Shown in pieces: positions 42,817 to 51,188 of a stretch of 64,000 nucleotides of DNA. The position numbers were made by a program, and so were the translations under genes. How positions within the stretch are numbered: position 1 is the first letter of the stretch; every line of letters starts with the position of its first letter. The DNA is taken from assembly GCF_008327685.1 (NCBI RefSeq), contig NZ_BDDE01000015.1, forward strand, positions 186,001-250,000, given 5' to 3'. The notes beneath the pieces were generated by a model. The model ran no database searches, was not told where the DNA came from, and saw nothing but the letters and a program-made list of their open reading frames with translations. The DNA is from Actinomadura sp. K4S16 (GTDB lineage Bacteria > Actinomycetota > Actinomycetes > Streptosporangiales > Streptosporangiaceae).

Positions 42817-44022
42817 ATGTTGAGGGCATTCACCGCACGCCGTATCGCGGCGGCCGCGGCCTACGGCGGCGGAGGCATCACCGCACTCGGCGGAATCACG
42901 TTCGGCCTGCTCCTCATGCAGGCCCGGCTCGCCCGCAGGACCATCCTGTCGCGGCCGAACGGCGACCCGCCCGTGGCGGACGGGCTGTACGGCGAGGCGC
43001 ACGGCGGCGAGCCCCTCTCGCTCGTCATGCTGGGCGACTCCACCGCCGCCGGGCTGGGCGTGCACACTCCGGAGGAGACGCCCGCCGCGCTGCTCGCCGC
43101 CGGGCTGGCGGCGGTCGCGGGGCGTCCGGTCCGGCTGACGAACGTGGCCCGCTCCGGGTCCCGCTCGGAGGCGCTCGGCGGCCAGGTCGCCCAGGCTCTG
43201 CAGACCCGTCCCGACATCGCCGTCATCATGATCGGCGCCAACGACGTGACCGGGCGGGTGCCGGCGGTCGAGTCCGTCCGCCACCTCGGGGAGGCGGTGG
43301 AGCGGTTGCGCGGCGCCGGGAGCCATGTCGTCGTCGGCACCTGCCCCGACCTCGGCTCGGTCAGGTCGCTGATGCCGCCGCTGCGCTGGTTCGCGCGCCG
43401 GGCGAGCCGCCAGCTCGCCGCCGCCCAGACGATCGCCGTCGTCGAGCGCGGCGGCCGGTCGGTGTCGCTCGGCGACCTGCTCGGCCCCGAGTTCGCCGCC
43501 GACCCGCTCTCCATGTTCAGCGAGGACCGCTACCACCCGTCGGCCCGCGGCTACGCCGCCGCGTCCGCCGCGGTGCTGCCGTCGATGGCGTCCGCGCTGG
43601 GCCTGCGGCGCGACCTGTCCGGCCATCTGACGGCGGACGTCATCCCCGTCTACCTCGCCGCCGTCGAGGCCGCGGAGCGGGCCGGTACGGAGGTCAGCGG
43701 CGCGTCGCTGGCAGGCCGCGACCGCGGTCCCCGGGGCCGCTGGGCCACGCTCCGGTACCCGTTGCGCCGCCCCCACCTGCCCCGCCGCCGCGAAGCCGAG
43801 CGCCATGCAGATGAGGACACTGCGGGCGAGGACCGCGCCGCCCTCGCGGGGCCGGAGCCCGCCCGGTCACCGGTGGCGGGCCCCGGCGGTCCGGGACCCC
43901 GGCCGGGCCTCCGCGCGCGCCTGCGACGGCCCGGCCGGTGGCGTCGCTCCCAGCCTGCGGCGCCCGGCGTCCCGGGCACATGGGGCGGCGGTCACCGCGC
44001 CGCCGGGACTTCGCCCAGGTGA
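42817..44022 (+). CDS. SGNH/GDSL hydrolase with Arg/Pro-rich tail
   Basis: A 401-residue protein. An N-terminal hydrophobic segment (AAAAAYGGGGITALGGITFG) suggests anchoring or export. The SGNH core has block I LVMLGDSTAAGLG, block III IMIGANDVTGR and block V DRYHPSARGY, so the Ser-Asp-His triad is present. The last 120 residues are rich in Arg, Pro and Gly and are unrelated to the enzyme. ATG 42817 follows GGAGGG. Lipolytic or deacetylase activity on wall or extracellular glycans is likely. Confidence 0.87.
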   Translation: MLRAFTARRIAAAAAYGGGGITALGGITFGLLLMQARLARRTILSRPNGDPPVADGLYGEAHGGEPLSLVMLGDSTAAGLGVHTPEETPAALLAAGLAAVAGRPVRLTNVARSGSRSEALGGQVAQALQTRPDIAVIMIGANDVTGRVPAVESVRHLGEAVERLRGAGSHVVVGTCPDLGSVRSLMPPLRWFARRASRQLAAAQTIAVVERGGRSVSLGDLLGPEFAADPLSMFSEDRYHPSARGYAAASAAVLPSMASALGLRRDLSGHLTADVIPVYLAAVEAAERAGTEVSGASLAGRDRGPRGRWATLRYPLRRPHLPRRREAERHADEDTAGEDRAALAGPEPARSPVAGPGGPGPRPGLRARLRRPGRWRRSQPAAPGVPGTWGGGHRAAGTSPR

Positions 44023-44024
44023 GC

Positions 44025-44042
44025 GAGGTAAGTCGACACTTA
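44025..44042 (+). promoter_or_regulatory. Operator-like site upstream of thiolase
   Basis: GAGGTAAG-N6-CTTA, matching the left half and centre of the perfect palindrome found just after the thiolase stop. It lies 116 bp before the thiolase ATG, just after the SGNH stop. Confidence 0.45.
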
Positions 44043-44157
44043 TTGGACGCGCCGTCCACCAGGCCCGGGGGGCGGCGTGTACGCCGCGTGCGACCAGCGG
44101 CTAGATTGCTGGTGACCGGTGAGTAACACCGTTGGCCGCTGAGAAGGAGACCCGCAC

Positions 44158-45378
44158 ATGCCCGAGGCAGTCATCGTCGCAACCGCGCGCTCGCCGATCG
44201 GCCGCGCCTTCAAGGGGTCGCTCAAGGACATCCGGCCCGACGACCTCACCGCCCAGATGGTCACCGCCGCGATGGCGAAGGTCCCGCAGCTGGACCCGAG
44301 CCAGATCGACGACCTGCTGCTCGGCTGCGGCCTGCCGGGCGGCGAGCAGGGCTACAACATGGCGCGCGTCGTGTCGGTCCTGCTGGGCTGGGACAACGTG
44401 CCCGGCGCGACCATCACCCGCTACTGCTCGTCCTCCCTCCAGACGACCCGGATGGCGCTGCACGCGATCCGCGCCGGCGAGGCCGACGTCATCGTCTCGG
44501 CGGGCGTCGAGACCGTGAGCCGGTTCGCCAAGGGCAGCAGCGACGGCCTGCCCGACACGCAGAACCCGGTGTTCGAGGAGGCCCAGGCCCGCACCGCCCG
44601 GGCCGGCGAGGGCGGCGCCCCCGTGTGGCACGACCCCCGCGAGGACGGCGCGGTGCCCGACATCTACATCGCGATGGGCCAGACCGCAGAGAACGTGGCG
44701 GGCATGCGCGGCGTGTCCCGGCAGGCGCAGGACGAGTTCGGCGTCCGCTCGCAGAACCTCGCCGAGAAGGCCCTCGCCAACGGGTTCTGGGAGAAGGACA
44801 TCACCCCGGTGACGCTGCCGGACGGCTCCGTCGTCGCCAAGGACGACGGCCCCCGCCCCGGCACCACCTACGAGAAGGTGTCGCAGCTCCAGCCGGTGTT
44901 CCGGCCGGACGGGACGGTCACCGCGGGCAACTGCTGCCCGCTCAACGACGGCGCCGCCGCGGTCGTCGTCATGAGCGACACCAAGGCCGCCGAGCTCGGC
45001 ATCACCCCGCTGGCCCGGATCGTGTCGACCGGCGTCACCGGCCTGTCCCCCGAGATCATGGGCCTCGGCCCGGTGGAGGCGTCCCGCAAGGCCCTCGCCA
45101 AGGCCGGGATGACGATCGACGACATCGACCTCGTCGAGATCAACGAGGCGTTCGCGGCGCAGGTGCTGCCGTCCGCCGAGGACCTCGGCATCGACCTCGA
45201 CAAGCTGAACGTCAACGGCGGCGCGATCGCGGTCGGTCACCCCTTCGGCATGACCGGCGCCCGGATCACCTCCACGCTGCTCAACGGCCTCCGGTTCCAC
45301 GACAAGCAGTTCGGGCTGGAGACCATGTGCGTGGGCGGCGGCCAGGGCATGGCGATGGTCCTGGAGCGCCTCTCCTAG
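44158..45378 (+). CDS. Thiolase (acetyl-CoA C-acyltransferase)
   Basis: A 406-residue type I thiolase. The acyl-accepting Cys is in ITRYCSSSLQTTRMAL (about residue 90). The C-terminal His is in NVNGGAIAVGHPFGMTGAR and the second Cys in MCVGGGQGMAM. NEAFAAQVLPS is the family signature. It could act in beta-oxidation (acyl-CoA acyltransferase) or in acetoacetyl-CoA formation; no fadB-type partner adjoins it. AAGGAGA precedes the ATG. Two operator-like repeats flank the gene. Confidence 0.92.
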   Translation: MPEAVIVATARSPIGRAFKGSLKDIRPDDLTAQMVTAAMAKVPQLDPSQIDDLLLGCGLPGGEQGYNMARVVSVLLGWDNVPGATITRYCSSSLQTTRMALHAIRAGEADVIVSAGVETVSRFAKGSSDGLPDTQNPVFEEAQARTARAGEGGAPVWHDPREDGAVPDIYIAMGQTAENVAGMRGVSRQAQDEFGVRSQNLAEKALANGFWEKDITPVTLPDGSVVAKDDGPRPGTTYEKVSQLQPVFRPDGTVTAGNCCPLNDGAAAVVVMSDTKAAELGITPLARIVSTGVTGLSPEIMGLGPVEASRKALAKAGMTIDDIDLVEINEAFAAQVLPSAEDLGIDLDKLNVNGGAIAVGHPFGMTGARITSTLLNGLRFHDKQFGLETMCVGGGQGMAMVLERLS

Positions 45379-45399
45379 AGGTAAGGCCGAACTTACCTC
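45378..45399. promoter_or_regulatory. Perfect palindrome GAGGTAAG-N6-CTTACCTC
   Basis: A 22-bp element with 8-base arms beginning at the last base of the thiolase stop codon. There is no T-run, and a separate terminator follows, so a protein site is more likely than a terminator. Confidence 0.5.
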
Positions 45400-45436
45400 G
45401 GGAAACGACGAACAAACTTTCCGGCAAGAAGCATCC

Positions 45437-45482
45437 GGTGGCCCGCCCGGAACCGCCCTCAGGCGGCTCCATGCGGGCCACC
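45437..45482 (+). terminator. Terminator after thiolase gene
   Basis: GGTGGCCCGC (45437-45446) pairs with GCGGGCCACC (45473-45482); an inner CCGCC/GGCGG stem strengthens it. Confidence 0.65.
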
Positions 45483-45616
45483 TGCGCGTTTCCGGGGAAC
45501 ATCCCCGCTACAAATGATCTACGTAACGTAAAAGATAGGTCCCCGTTAGGGGGTTGTCACATGCGCGGAGGTGTTGCAGAGTCGGCAGGAAGAGGCCCGC
45601 GACCTGGAGGTGCCAA

Positions 45617-45844
45617 TTGTCACTGAACCACTCGCCGGAGACGCACAGCAAGCTGATCGCCCGCATCCCGCAAGTCACAGGACGTGACATCCCCGAGTGG
45701 TTCACCGCCATCGAGAACGGCCCGTCGTTCACCCGCTGCGAGGAACGCAGCACCTGGCTGGCCGAGGAGCACAACCTCTCGCATGGCTACGCCGCGGCGC
45801 TGGTCCGCGAGCACGAGCGCGCGCGCCGCGCCCGCCACTACTGA
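45617..45844 (+). CDS. DUF4287 domain small protein
   Basis: A 75-residue soluble helical protein: HSKLIARIPQVTGRDIPEWF, then EERSTWLAEEHNLSHGYAAA and a basic end HERARRARHY. This matches DUF4287, a small family of unknown function. The TTG start has GGAGG six bases before it; upstream in-frame ATGs lack such a site. It is transcribed alone behind a fairly AT-rich stretch (45505-45545) that may hold its promoter. Confidence 0.75.
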   Translation: MSLNHSPETHSKLIARIPQVTGRDIPEWFTAIENGPSFTRCEERSTWLAEEHNLSHGYAAALVREHERARRARHY

Positions 45845-45972
45845 GCACGTCCCTCCCTCGGGGGGACGTACCGAGCGAACTTCATAACGGACGTTGCGGG
45901 ATCCCGCCAGAGGATGCCCCCGCAGTCGCGGCGCCGTGCCGCCGCGACCTTGGCGCAGAGATCCCGCACAAA

Positions 45973-46006
45973 GATCAGCCCCACGCCGCCCGGCGCGGGG
46001 CTGATC
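45973..46006 (-). terminator. Terminator of Bax inhibitor gene
   Basis: GATCAGCCCC pairs with GGGGCTGATC and, after one mismatch, CGCCG with CGGCG; the loop is two bases. It lies 12 bp past the minus-strand stop at 46018. Confidence 0.7.
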
Positions 46007-46017
46007 CTTGCGGGACG

Positions 46018-46824
46018 CTAGTCGCGTCCGGAGAAGTAGCTGAGCAGCCGCAGGATCTCCAGGTAGATCCACACCAGGCTCAGCACCAGCCCGAACGCGC
46101 AGTACCACGCGAACTTCTCGGGCGCGCCCGCCCGGACGCCGTTCTCGATCGAGTCGAAGTCGAGCAGCAGGAAGAAGCAGCCGACGAGGATCGCGGCGAC
46201 GCTGAAGACGTAGGCGAGCGGGCTGCCGGGGTCGCGGATGCCGATGCCGTGGTCGCCGCCGAAGAGGTGCACCACGAGGTTGACGACCATGAGCCCGATC
46301 AGCGCGAGCCCGGCGGCCATCACGAACTTGGCGAACTTGGGCGTGACCCGGACGATGCGCAGCGCGTAGACGGCGAGGGTGGCGCCGAACGCCAGCGCCG
46401 TCCCGATCACGGCCTGGAACACGACCCCGTGGTAGAGGTCGTTGTAGGAGTGGCTGATGATTCCGACGACGACGCCGTAGACCGCGGCGAACGCCAGCAC
46501 CATCGCCGCGTTGGCCTTGCGGCCGAACGTGATGAACGCCCAGATGCCGATCTCGGCGACGAGCGCGAGGACGAGCACGGGCCCGGCGAGCGAGGTGGGC
46601 ACGAGCGTCCAGGCCAGCGCCGCCGTGACCACCAGGGTCGCGAGCGTCAGGAACCCGCGGACGACGACGTCGTCCATGGTCATCGGCCGGGTGGCGGGCG
46701 GCGCGTACCCGGGCGCGGCGTACCCGCCCCCTCCGTAGGGCTGCGCCCCGTAGGGCTGCGCCCCGAACCCTCCGCCCCGCTGGTCGAAGGCTCCTCCCCG
46801 GAACGCGGGATTTCTACTCTCCAT
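46018..46824 (-). CDS. Bax inhibitor-1/YccA family membrane protein
   Basis: A 268-residue protein with a Gly/Tyr/Pro-rich cytoplasmic N-terminus (about 45 residues) and seven transmembrane segments, starting VVVRGFLTLATLVVTAALAW and ending FALVLSL-type helices with WIYLEILRLL. Acidic residues in the last helices (LLLDFDSIENG) are the family's proton/Ca2+-leak site. ATG 46824 has GGAGA five bases upstream. The role in bacteria is ion homeostasis or membrane stress. Confidence 0.87.
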   Translation of the reverse strand: MESRNPAFRGGAFDQRGGGFGAQPYGAQPYGGGGYAAPGYAPPATRPMTMDDVVVRGFLTLATLVVTAALAWTLVPTSLAGPVLVLALVAEIGIWAFITFGRKANAAMVLAFAAVYGVVVGIISHSYNDLYHGVVFQAVIGTALAFGATLAVYALRIVRVTPKFAKFVMAAGLALIGLMVVNLVVHLFGGDHGIGIRDPGSPLAYVFSVAAILVGCFFLLLDFDSIENGVRAGAPEKFAWYCAFGLVLSLVWIYLEILRLLSYFSGRD

Positions 46825-47037
46825 CAGAGTCTCCACTTCGGCCGACGTGAACCCTCAGTGTAAGCCGCACTCCCCCCGGTTGATCAGCCGAAACCCCGCC
46901 CAACCAATCCCGCATTTCCCCCCCGCCCTTGACCACTCCCCGCAAGGACACCCCCCAAAAGGCTCAGAACATCCACGTCCAACGTTCCTGGACGGGCCAC
47001 GCCATAACGCTCTTGGAGTGGACCTGAACCGGTCCGC

Positions 47038-47387
47038 GGGGCGGGCGGCCGGAAGGCGCTCTAAGCGCCTGGAGGCCGCACGCCCCGCCGAGCCGGGCGA
47101 CCGCAGCGCCACGCACAAGCCCGCACGGGCACAAGAACCTCAGCCGTGGCGTGAGGATCGCCCGGCTCGCAACGGGGGGTTCCAGGGGGGTCGCTCCCCC
47201 TGGGAAACACAGCGGGGCGGGCGGCCGGAAGGCGCTCCAGGCGCCTGGAGGCCGCACGACCCGCCGAGCCGGGCGACCGCAGCGCCACGAGACAAACCCG
47301 CACGGGCACAAGAACCTCAGCCGTGGCGTGAGGATCGCCCGGCTCGCAACGGGGGTTCCAGGGGGTCGCCCCCCTGGGCAGACACAG
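47038..47387. repeat. 176-bp tandem duplication beside tRNA
   Basis: Two units, from about 47038 and 47214, are nearly identical over most of their length (for example AGCGCCACG at 47105 and 47281). The second ends at the tRNA 3' end. The second unit contains the palindrome CTCCAGGCGCCTGGAG; the first has a degraded version. Nothing else is seen from 46837 to 47037. ORFs here are repeat-driven. Confidence 0.75.
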
Positions 47388-47460
47388 TGCCCCTGGTCGG
47401 ACTCGAACCGACACAATGGCTCTTTTAGGGAGCCCGCCTCTGCCATTGGGCTACAGGGGC
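47388..47460 (-). tRNA. tRNA-like gene, class I, apparent anticodon TAA
   Basis: A 73-nt cloverleaf fits. Acceptor GCCCCTG pairs with CAGGGGC; D arm GCCC...AGGC has three pairs and a GG in the loop; anticodon stem GGCTC/GAGCC; T arm GTCGG-TTCGAGT-CCGAC; discriminator A. CCA is not encoded. The anticodon loop is CCTAAAA, so position 33 is C rather than the near-invariant T, and the anticodon reads TAA (codon TTA). The variable loop is five bases, whereas leucine tRNAs carry a long arm. Amino-acid identity is therefore uncertain; it may be a degenerate or specialised tRNA. Confidence 0.7.
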
Positions 47461-47573
47461 GGCGTCATCATATCGAGTCAGTGGCTGCCACCGCCTTCTC
47501 CAAGGGCCGTGGGAATGGGGCTTCGGCGGCCGGGTTCGGCCAGTGGAACGGTCCGGTCGGTCAAGAACGGTTG

Positions 47574-48920
47574 TCAGATGTCGTGCTGGCGGCCGGCCGC
47601 GAGCTCGAACTCCTGGCGGGGCGATTCGAGTTCCCCGAGCGAGACGATCTCGCGGCGGAAGAACGCCGAGAGCGTCCAGTCCATGGTGATCCGGAACTTG
47701 CGGTTGACGGTCGGCATGCGCGACAGGTGGTAGGTGCGGTGCATGAACCACGCGGGGAGGCCGCGGAGCTTGAGCCCGTAGACGTTGGCGACGCCCTTGT
47801 GCAGGCCGAGGCCCGCGACGGAGCCGACGTAGGCGTGCACGTACGGCTTCCTGGGCTTGCCGCGCAGGTCCGCCACGATGTTGTCGGCGAGGCGCTTGGC
47901 CTGCCGGACCGCGTGCTGGGCGTTGGGCGCGGTGAAGTCGCCGGTGTCGGTGAGGTCGGGGACGGCGGCGTTGTCGCCGGCGGCGTAGACACCGTCGAGC
48001 CCTTCCACGGTCAGGTCGGCGGTGCACTTGATGCGGGACTTGTCGTCCAGGGGCAGGTCGCTCTCCTTGACGACGGGGTGCGGCTTGACTCCGGCGGTCC
48101 AGACGAGGGTTCCGGCGTCGAACTCCTCGCCGTCGCTCAGCACGATGTGCCGCTTCTCCGTGGACTTCAGCAGCGTGTTCATCTTGACCTCGATGCCGCG
48201 CCGGCGCAGGGCCTCGGCGGTCCAGCGGCCCATCTCGGGGCCCACCTCGGGGAGGATGCGGTCGGTGGCCTCGACCATCATCCAGCGCATCTCCTCCTCG
48301 TCGATGGTCGGGTACCACTTGCAGGCGTCGCGGGCCATGTCCTCCAGCTCGGCGATGGCCTCGATGCCCGCGAATCCGGCGCCGACGAACACGAACGTGA
48401 GGGCGCGCTTGCGGACGGCCTCGTCGTTCGGGTTGGACGCGGCGATGTCGAGCTGGTGGATGACATGGTTGCGCAGGAAGATCGCCTCTTCGACGGTCTT
48501 GAAGCCGATCCCGCATTCGGCCAGGCCGGGGATGGGCAGCGTCCGGGAGATGGACCCGAGGCAGACCACGAGCATGTCGTACTCCACGTCCCGCTCCGGC
48601 ACGCCGTGGTTCGACCCGGCCGGCCTGATGGTGACGCGCTTGGACGCGTTGTCGATCCGCGTCACGAACCCGTTCACGATCCGGCAGCGGTTCAGGACCT
48701 TGCGCAGCGGCGCGACGACGTGCCGGGGCTCCAGGTTCCCCGCGGCCGCCTCGGGCAGGAACGGCTGGTAGGTCATGTAGGACTGGGGATCGATGACGGT
48801 GACGGCGACCTCGCCGCGGCGCAGTTCGCCGCGCAGCCTCTTCTGCAGGCGCAGGGCCGTGTACATGCCGACGTACCCGCCGCCGACGATCACGATCTGT
48901 TTCGTGCGCTGGGATGGCAT
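47574..48920 (-). CDS. ndh: NADH dehydrogenase type II (NDH-2)
   Basis: A 448-residue monotopic flavoenzyme that passes electrons from NADH to menaquinone without pumping. FAD motif IVIVGGGYVGMYTALRLQ at the N-terminus; NAD motif FVFVGAGFAGIEAIAELEDM; FAD-binding VYAAGDNAAVPDL. MTYQPFLPEAAAG is the substrate-side signature. The C-terminal region after VHAYVGSVAGLG, with a hydrophobic-basic FRITMDWTLSAFFRREI helix, likely anchors it to the membrane. ATG 48920 has no strong Shine-Dalgarno. A 326-bp gap with a long hairpin lies upstream. Confidence 0.9.
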   Translation of the reverse strand: MPSQRTKQIVIVGGGYVGMYTALRLQKRLRGELRRGEVAVTVIDPQSYMTYQPFLPEAAAGNLEPRHVVAPLRKVLNRCRIVNGFVTRIDNASKRVTIRPAGSNHGVPERDVEYDMLVVCLGSISRTLPIPGLAECGIGFKTVEEAIFLRNHVIHQLDIAASNPNDEAVRKRALTFVFVGAGFAGIEAIAELEDMARDACKWYPTIDEEEMRWMMVEATDRILPEVGPEMGRWTAEALRRRGIEVKMNTLLKSTEKRHIVLSDGEEFDAGTLVWTAGVKPHPVVKESDLPLDDKSRIKCTADLTVEGLDGVYAAGDNAAVPDLTDTGDFTAPNAQHAVRQAKRLADNIVADLRGKPRKPYVHAYVGSVAGLGLHKGVANVYGLKLRGLPAWFMHRTYHLSRMPTVNRKFRITMDWTLSAFFRREIVSLGELESPRQEFELAAGRQHDI

Positions 48921-49022
48921 ATCCGGAGCGGTACCCGGTTCTGCGGTCCGCTCACGTCTTGGCCGCAGTTGCGAACTTCCTCCCCACCGTCGGCATCTCA
49001 CCCGTTGTAACGCCAGAAGGGA

Positions 49023-49133
49023 GACGGCGAGGCCAGGGCCCGACGGGGGCGCCAAGCGGTCGCGGGCGGCGGATCGGTGCAGGGGCCGGTCCGCCGCACC
49101 ACGGCCGCTTGGCCACGGCCCTGCCTCGCCGTC
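49023..49133. repeat. 111-nt nested hairpin upstream of ndh
   Basis: Three nested stems: 49023-49040 with 49117-49133 (one bulge), 49051-49059 with 49105-49113 (perfect), and 49066-49073 with 49090-49097 (perfect). It lies in the 326-bp gap between the udg stop and ndh start, both minus strand. No gene is visible in this gap (48921-49246). Confidence 0.7.
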
Positions 49134-49246
49134 GAACTCCTCGCGGAGACGGTGATCGGGGGGAAGCGATGCCGCGGTTCGTCCGGGCCGTTCCGCCGGC
49201 GCGACGGGCTCGGGCCGGCGCCCTGGACGGCGAGCGCCCGGTCCCG

Positions 49247-50068
49247 CTAGCGGTAGTCGCGGGCGCGGACGAAGACGGCGTCCAGCATGTCCTCGGTGAC
49301 CCGGCCGGTGAAGGTGTTCTGCTGGCTCGGGTGGTAGCAGCCCAGCAGCAGGACGGGGTCGCGCCGGGGCTCGGACGGCGGCGGCGCCAGCTCGACCTCG
49401 GCGCCGTGGCCGAACTTCGGCCGGGGGCGCGGCACCCCGTACCCGGCCTGCTTCAGCGCGGGCCACACGCCCTGCCAGGCGAACCCGCCGAGGCACACCA
49501 CGCAGCGGACGGTCGGGGCGACCTCCGCGACCTCGCGGGCGAGCCACGGCAGGCAGGTGGTCCGCTCCAGCGGGGTCGGCTTGTTGTCGGGCGGGGCGCA
49601 GCGGACGGTCGCCGACATCCGCGCGCCGATCAGCCGCTGCCCGTCGCCCGCGTGGACGCTGGTCGGCCGGGCCGCCAGCCCGACCCGGTGCAGGGACGCG
49701 AACAGCCAGTCGCCCGAGCGGTCGCCGGTGAAGATCCGGCCGGTGCGGTTGCCGCCGTGCGCGGCCGGGGCGAGCCCGACGATCAGGATCCGCGGGCGCT
49801 CGTCGCCCCATCCCGCGACGGGACGCCCCCAGTACCGCTCGTCCGCGAAGGCCCGGCGGCGCTGGACGGCGACCTTCTCCCGCCACTCCACGAGGCGGTC
49901 GCAGGCGCGGCACACCGACTGGCGGGCGCACAGCTCGTGCAGATCCGGCGCCCCGGCGGCCAGTTCGGCGACGTCGCCCGCGCCGTGCGCGACGGGGGTC
50001 GCGGGGACGGCGGGGTCTTCCGGCCACCCTGACCCGGGCGGCACGAACGGAGGGTTGGCGGGCGGCAT
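49247..50068 (-). CDS. Uracil-DNA glycosylase, family 5 (UdgB type)
   Basis: Removes uracil and other deaminated bases from DNA. A 273-residue protein: ILIVGLAPAAHGGNRTGRIF is the family 5 active-site segment (with Ala-His rather than a classical catalytic Asp), FTGDRSGDWLF follows, and GCYHPSQQNTFTGR is the second motif. Cysteines in LCARQSVCRACD and in CAPPDNKPTPLERTTC are likely 4Fe-4S ligands. Length is normal for this family. The ATG is preceded by a weak ribosome site. Confidence 0.9.
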   Translation of the reverse strand: MPPANPPFVPPGSGWPEDPAVPATPVAHGAGDVAELAAGAPDLHELCARQSVCRACDRLVEWREKVAVQRRRAFADERYWGRPVAGWGDERPRILIVGLAPAAHGGNRTGRIFTGDRSGDWLFASLHRVGLAARPTSVHAGDGQRLIGARMSATVRCAPPDNKPTPLERTTCLPWLAREVAEVAPTVRCVVCLGGFAWQGVWPALKQAGYGVPRPRPKFGHGAEVELAPPPSEPRRDPVLLLGCYHPSQQNTFTGRVTEDMLDAVFVRARDYR

Positions 50069-50207
50069 ACCACCGATCGTCCCACGCCACAGCCGGTGGC
50101 CGGGTTCCGCCCATGGCCGGTGGCGAGCGGGTCCGATCGGTACGATGCGTTCGCCGGTCGGGGAGGCGGTGGTCCGGCACGCGCGTTGTGCGAGGTGGGA
50201 GGCAGGA

Positions 50208-50984
50208 GTGTCGCAACCGGGCTGGTACCCAGACCCTTACGGGACTGGGAGCCTGCGCTGGTGGGACGGGCAGAACTGGACCGAGCGGCTGAACCCCGAA
50301 CCCGACCGCCCGCCCCGGATCCCGCGCCGCGAGCAGCGCCCGGACCGCGGGACCTCCGGCGGGACGCACCACGCCGCCCCGCACGTCCCGACCTGGGACC
50401 GCGCCCCCTTCGTCCCCGCCCTCGACGTGAACGTGCGCGGCCTGCGCCTGCACGCCGACGACCAGGGCGTCGCCTACGGGAACGCGTCGCTCGCCTGGGC
50501 GCGGGTCGAGTGGGTGGCGTACTGGGCGGCCGAGCACCCGGCCGCACACGGCCGCGCCCCCGCCACTCAGTGGATCTTCCAGGCGGGGCGGTACCCGTTC
50601 CGCGGCGGCCCCCGCGTGGAGGTGGTGGTCGAGCCGGGCGTCCTGCCCGGCCGCTCGCCGGGGGCGGACGGCGAGCCCGAGCACGTCTGGGGGCGGCTGA
50701 TCCAGCTCTGCCAGGAGTACGCGGAGCCGCGGATCGTCGAGGAGCTGGCCCGCCGCGTGCGCGCGGGCGAGTCGGTCGACGTGGCGCAGGGGCTGACCGT
50801 CCACCCGGGCGGCGTGCGCGGCAACCGGGTGTCGCTGAGCTGGTCGCTGATCTCCGGCGCGACCGTCGACCGGGGCCGGGTCTGGATCCAGCAGTCCGGC
50901 GGCACCGCGCCGCTGCTCTACGTCCCGCAGCAGAACCCGAACGCGGTGCTGATCCCCGCCCTGCTGACCCGCCTCAAGTACTAG
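50208..50984 (+). CDS. DUF2510 domain protein
   Basis: A 258-residue cytoplasmic protein. DUF2510 at the extreme N-terminus (PGWYPDPYGTGSLRWWDGQN) is a short module common in actinobacteria, mostly in membrane-associated proteins. The rest (residues about 75-258) is a globular domain without an assigned family; it contains LHADDQGVAYGNASLAWARV, resembling a PH-like beta-sheet. No membrane segment is seen. The GTG start has GGGAGG at seven bases. It is convergent with ppx across a repeat. Confidence 0.8.
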   Translation: MSQPGWYPDPYGTGSLRWWDGQNWTERLNPEPDRPPRIPRREQRPDRGTSGGTHHAAPHVPTWDRAPFVPALDVNVRGLRLHADDQGVAYGNASLAWARVEWVAYWAAEHPAAHGRAPATQWIFQAGRYPFRGGPRVEVVVEPGVLPGRSPGADGEPEHVWGRLIQLCQEYAEPRIVEELARRVRAGESVDVAQGLTVHPGGVRGNRVSLSWSLISGATVDRGRVWIQQSGGTAPLLYVPQQNPNAVLIPALLTRLKY

Positions 50985-51188
50985 GCCTGTCGCAAAGTGG
51001 CCTCGGCCACGCGCGCGAACGCGTGACCTGGCCGGTGGAGCGAAGCCGGAGGCGAGCGGAACCGGGCAGATCGCGAAGCGATGCCGCGTTCGCCCAGGCA
51101 CGGTCACGCAGCGAGCCGCCAGGCGAGCGAAGTGGTCCGGGACTGTATTAACACAGCCGCAAGGCGAGCGAAGGGGGCCGGGACTGAA
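50984..51188 (+). repeat. Interspersed GC-rich repeat, copy 2, with partial extra unit
   Basis: Begins at the last base of the DUF2510 stop codon. About 95 bases are identical to copy 1 (28309). After 51153 a short unit recurs (GCAAGGCGAGCGAAG at 51159, versus GCCAGGCGAGCGAAG at 51118), a 41-bp local duplication. Like copy 1 it fills a gap between convergent genes. Confidence 0.8.

Noticed and set aside
46964..47446. Several overlapping ORFs over the duplicated block and tRNA
   Set aside because: They share the repeat and part of the tRNA, have no ribosome sites, and repeat their own peptide only because the DNA is duplicated.
47388..47460. Integration site of a genomic island
   Set aside because: No integrase, no second tRNA 3'-end copy in this window and no drop in codon bias of nearby genes.
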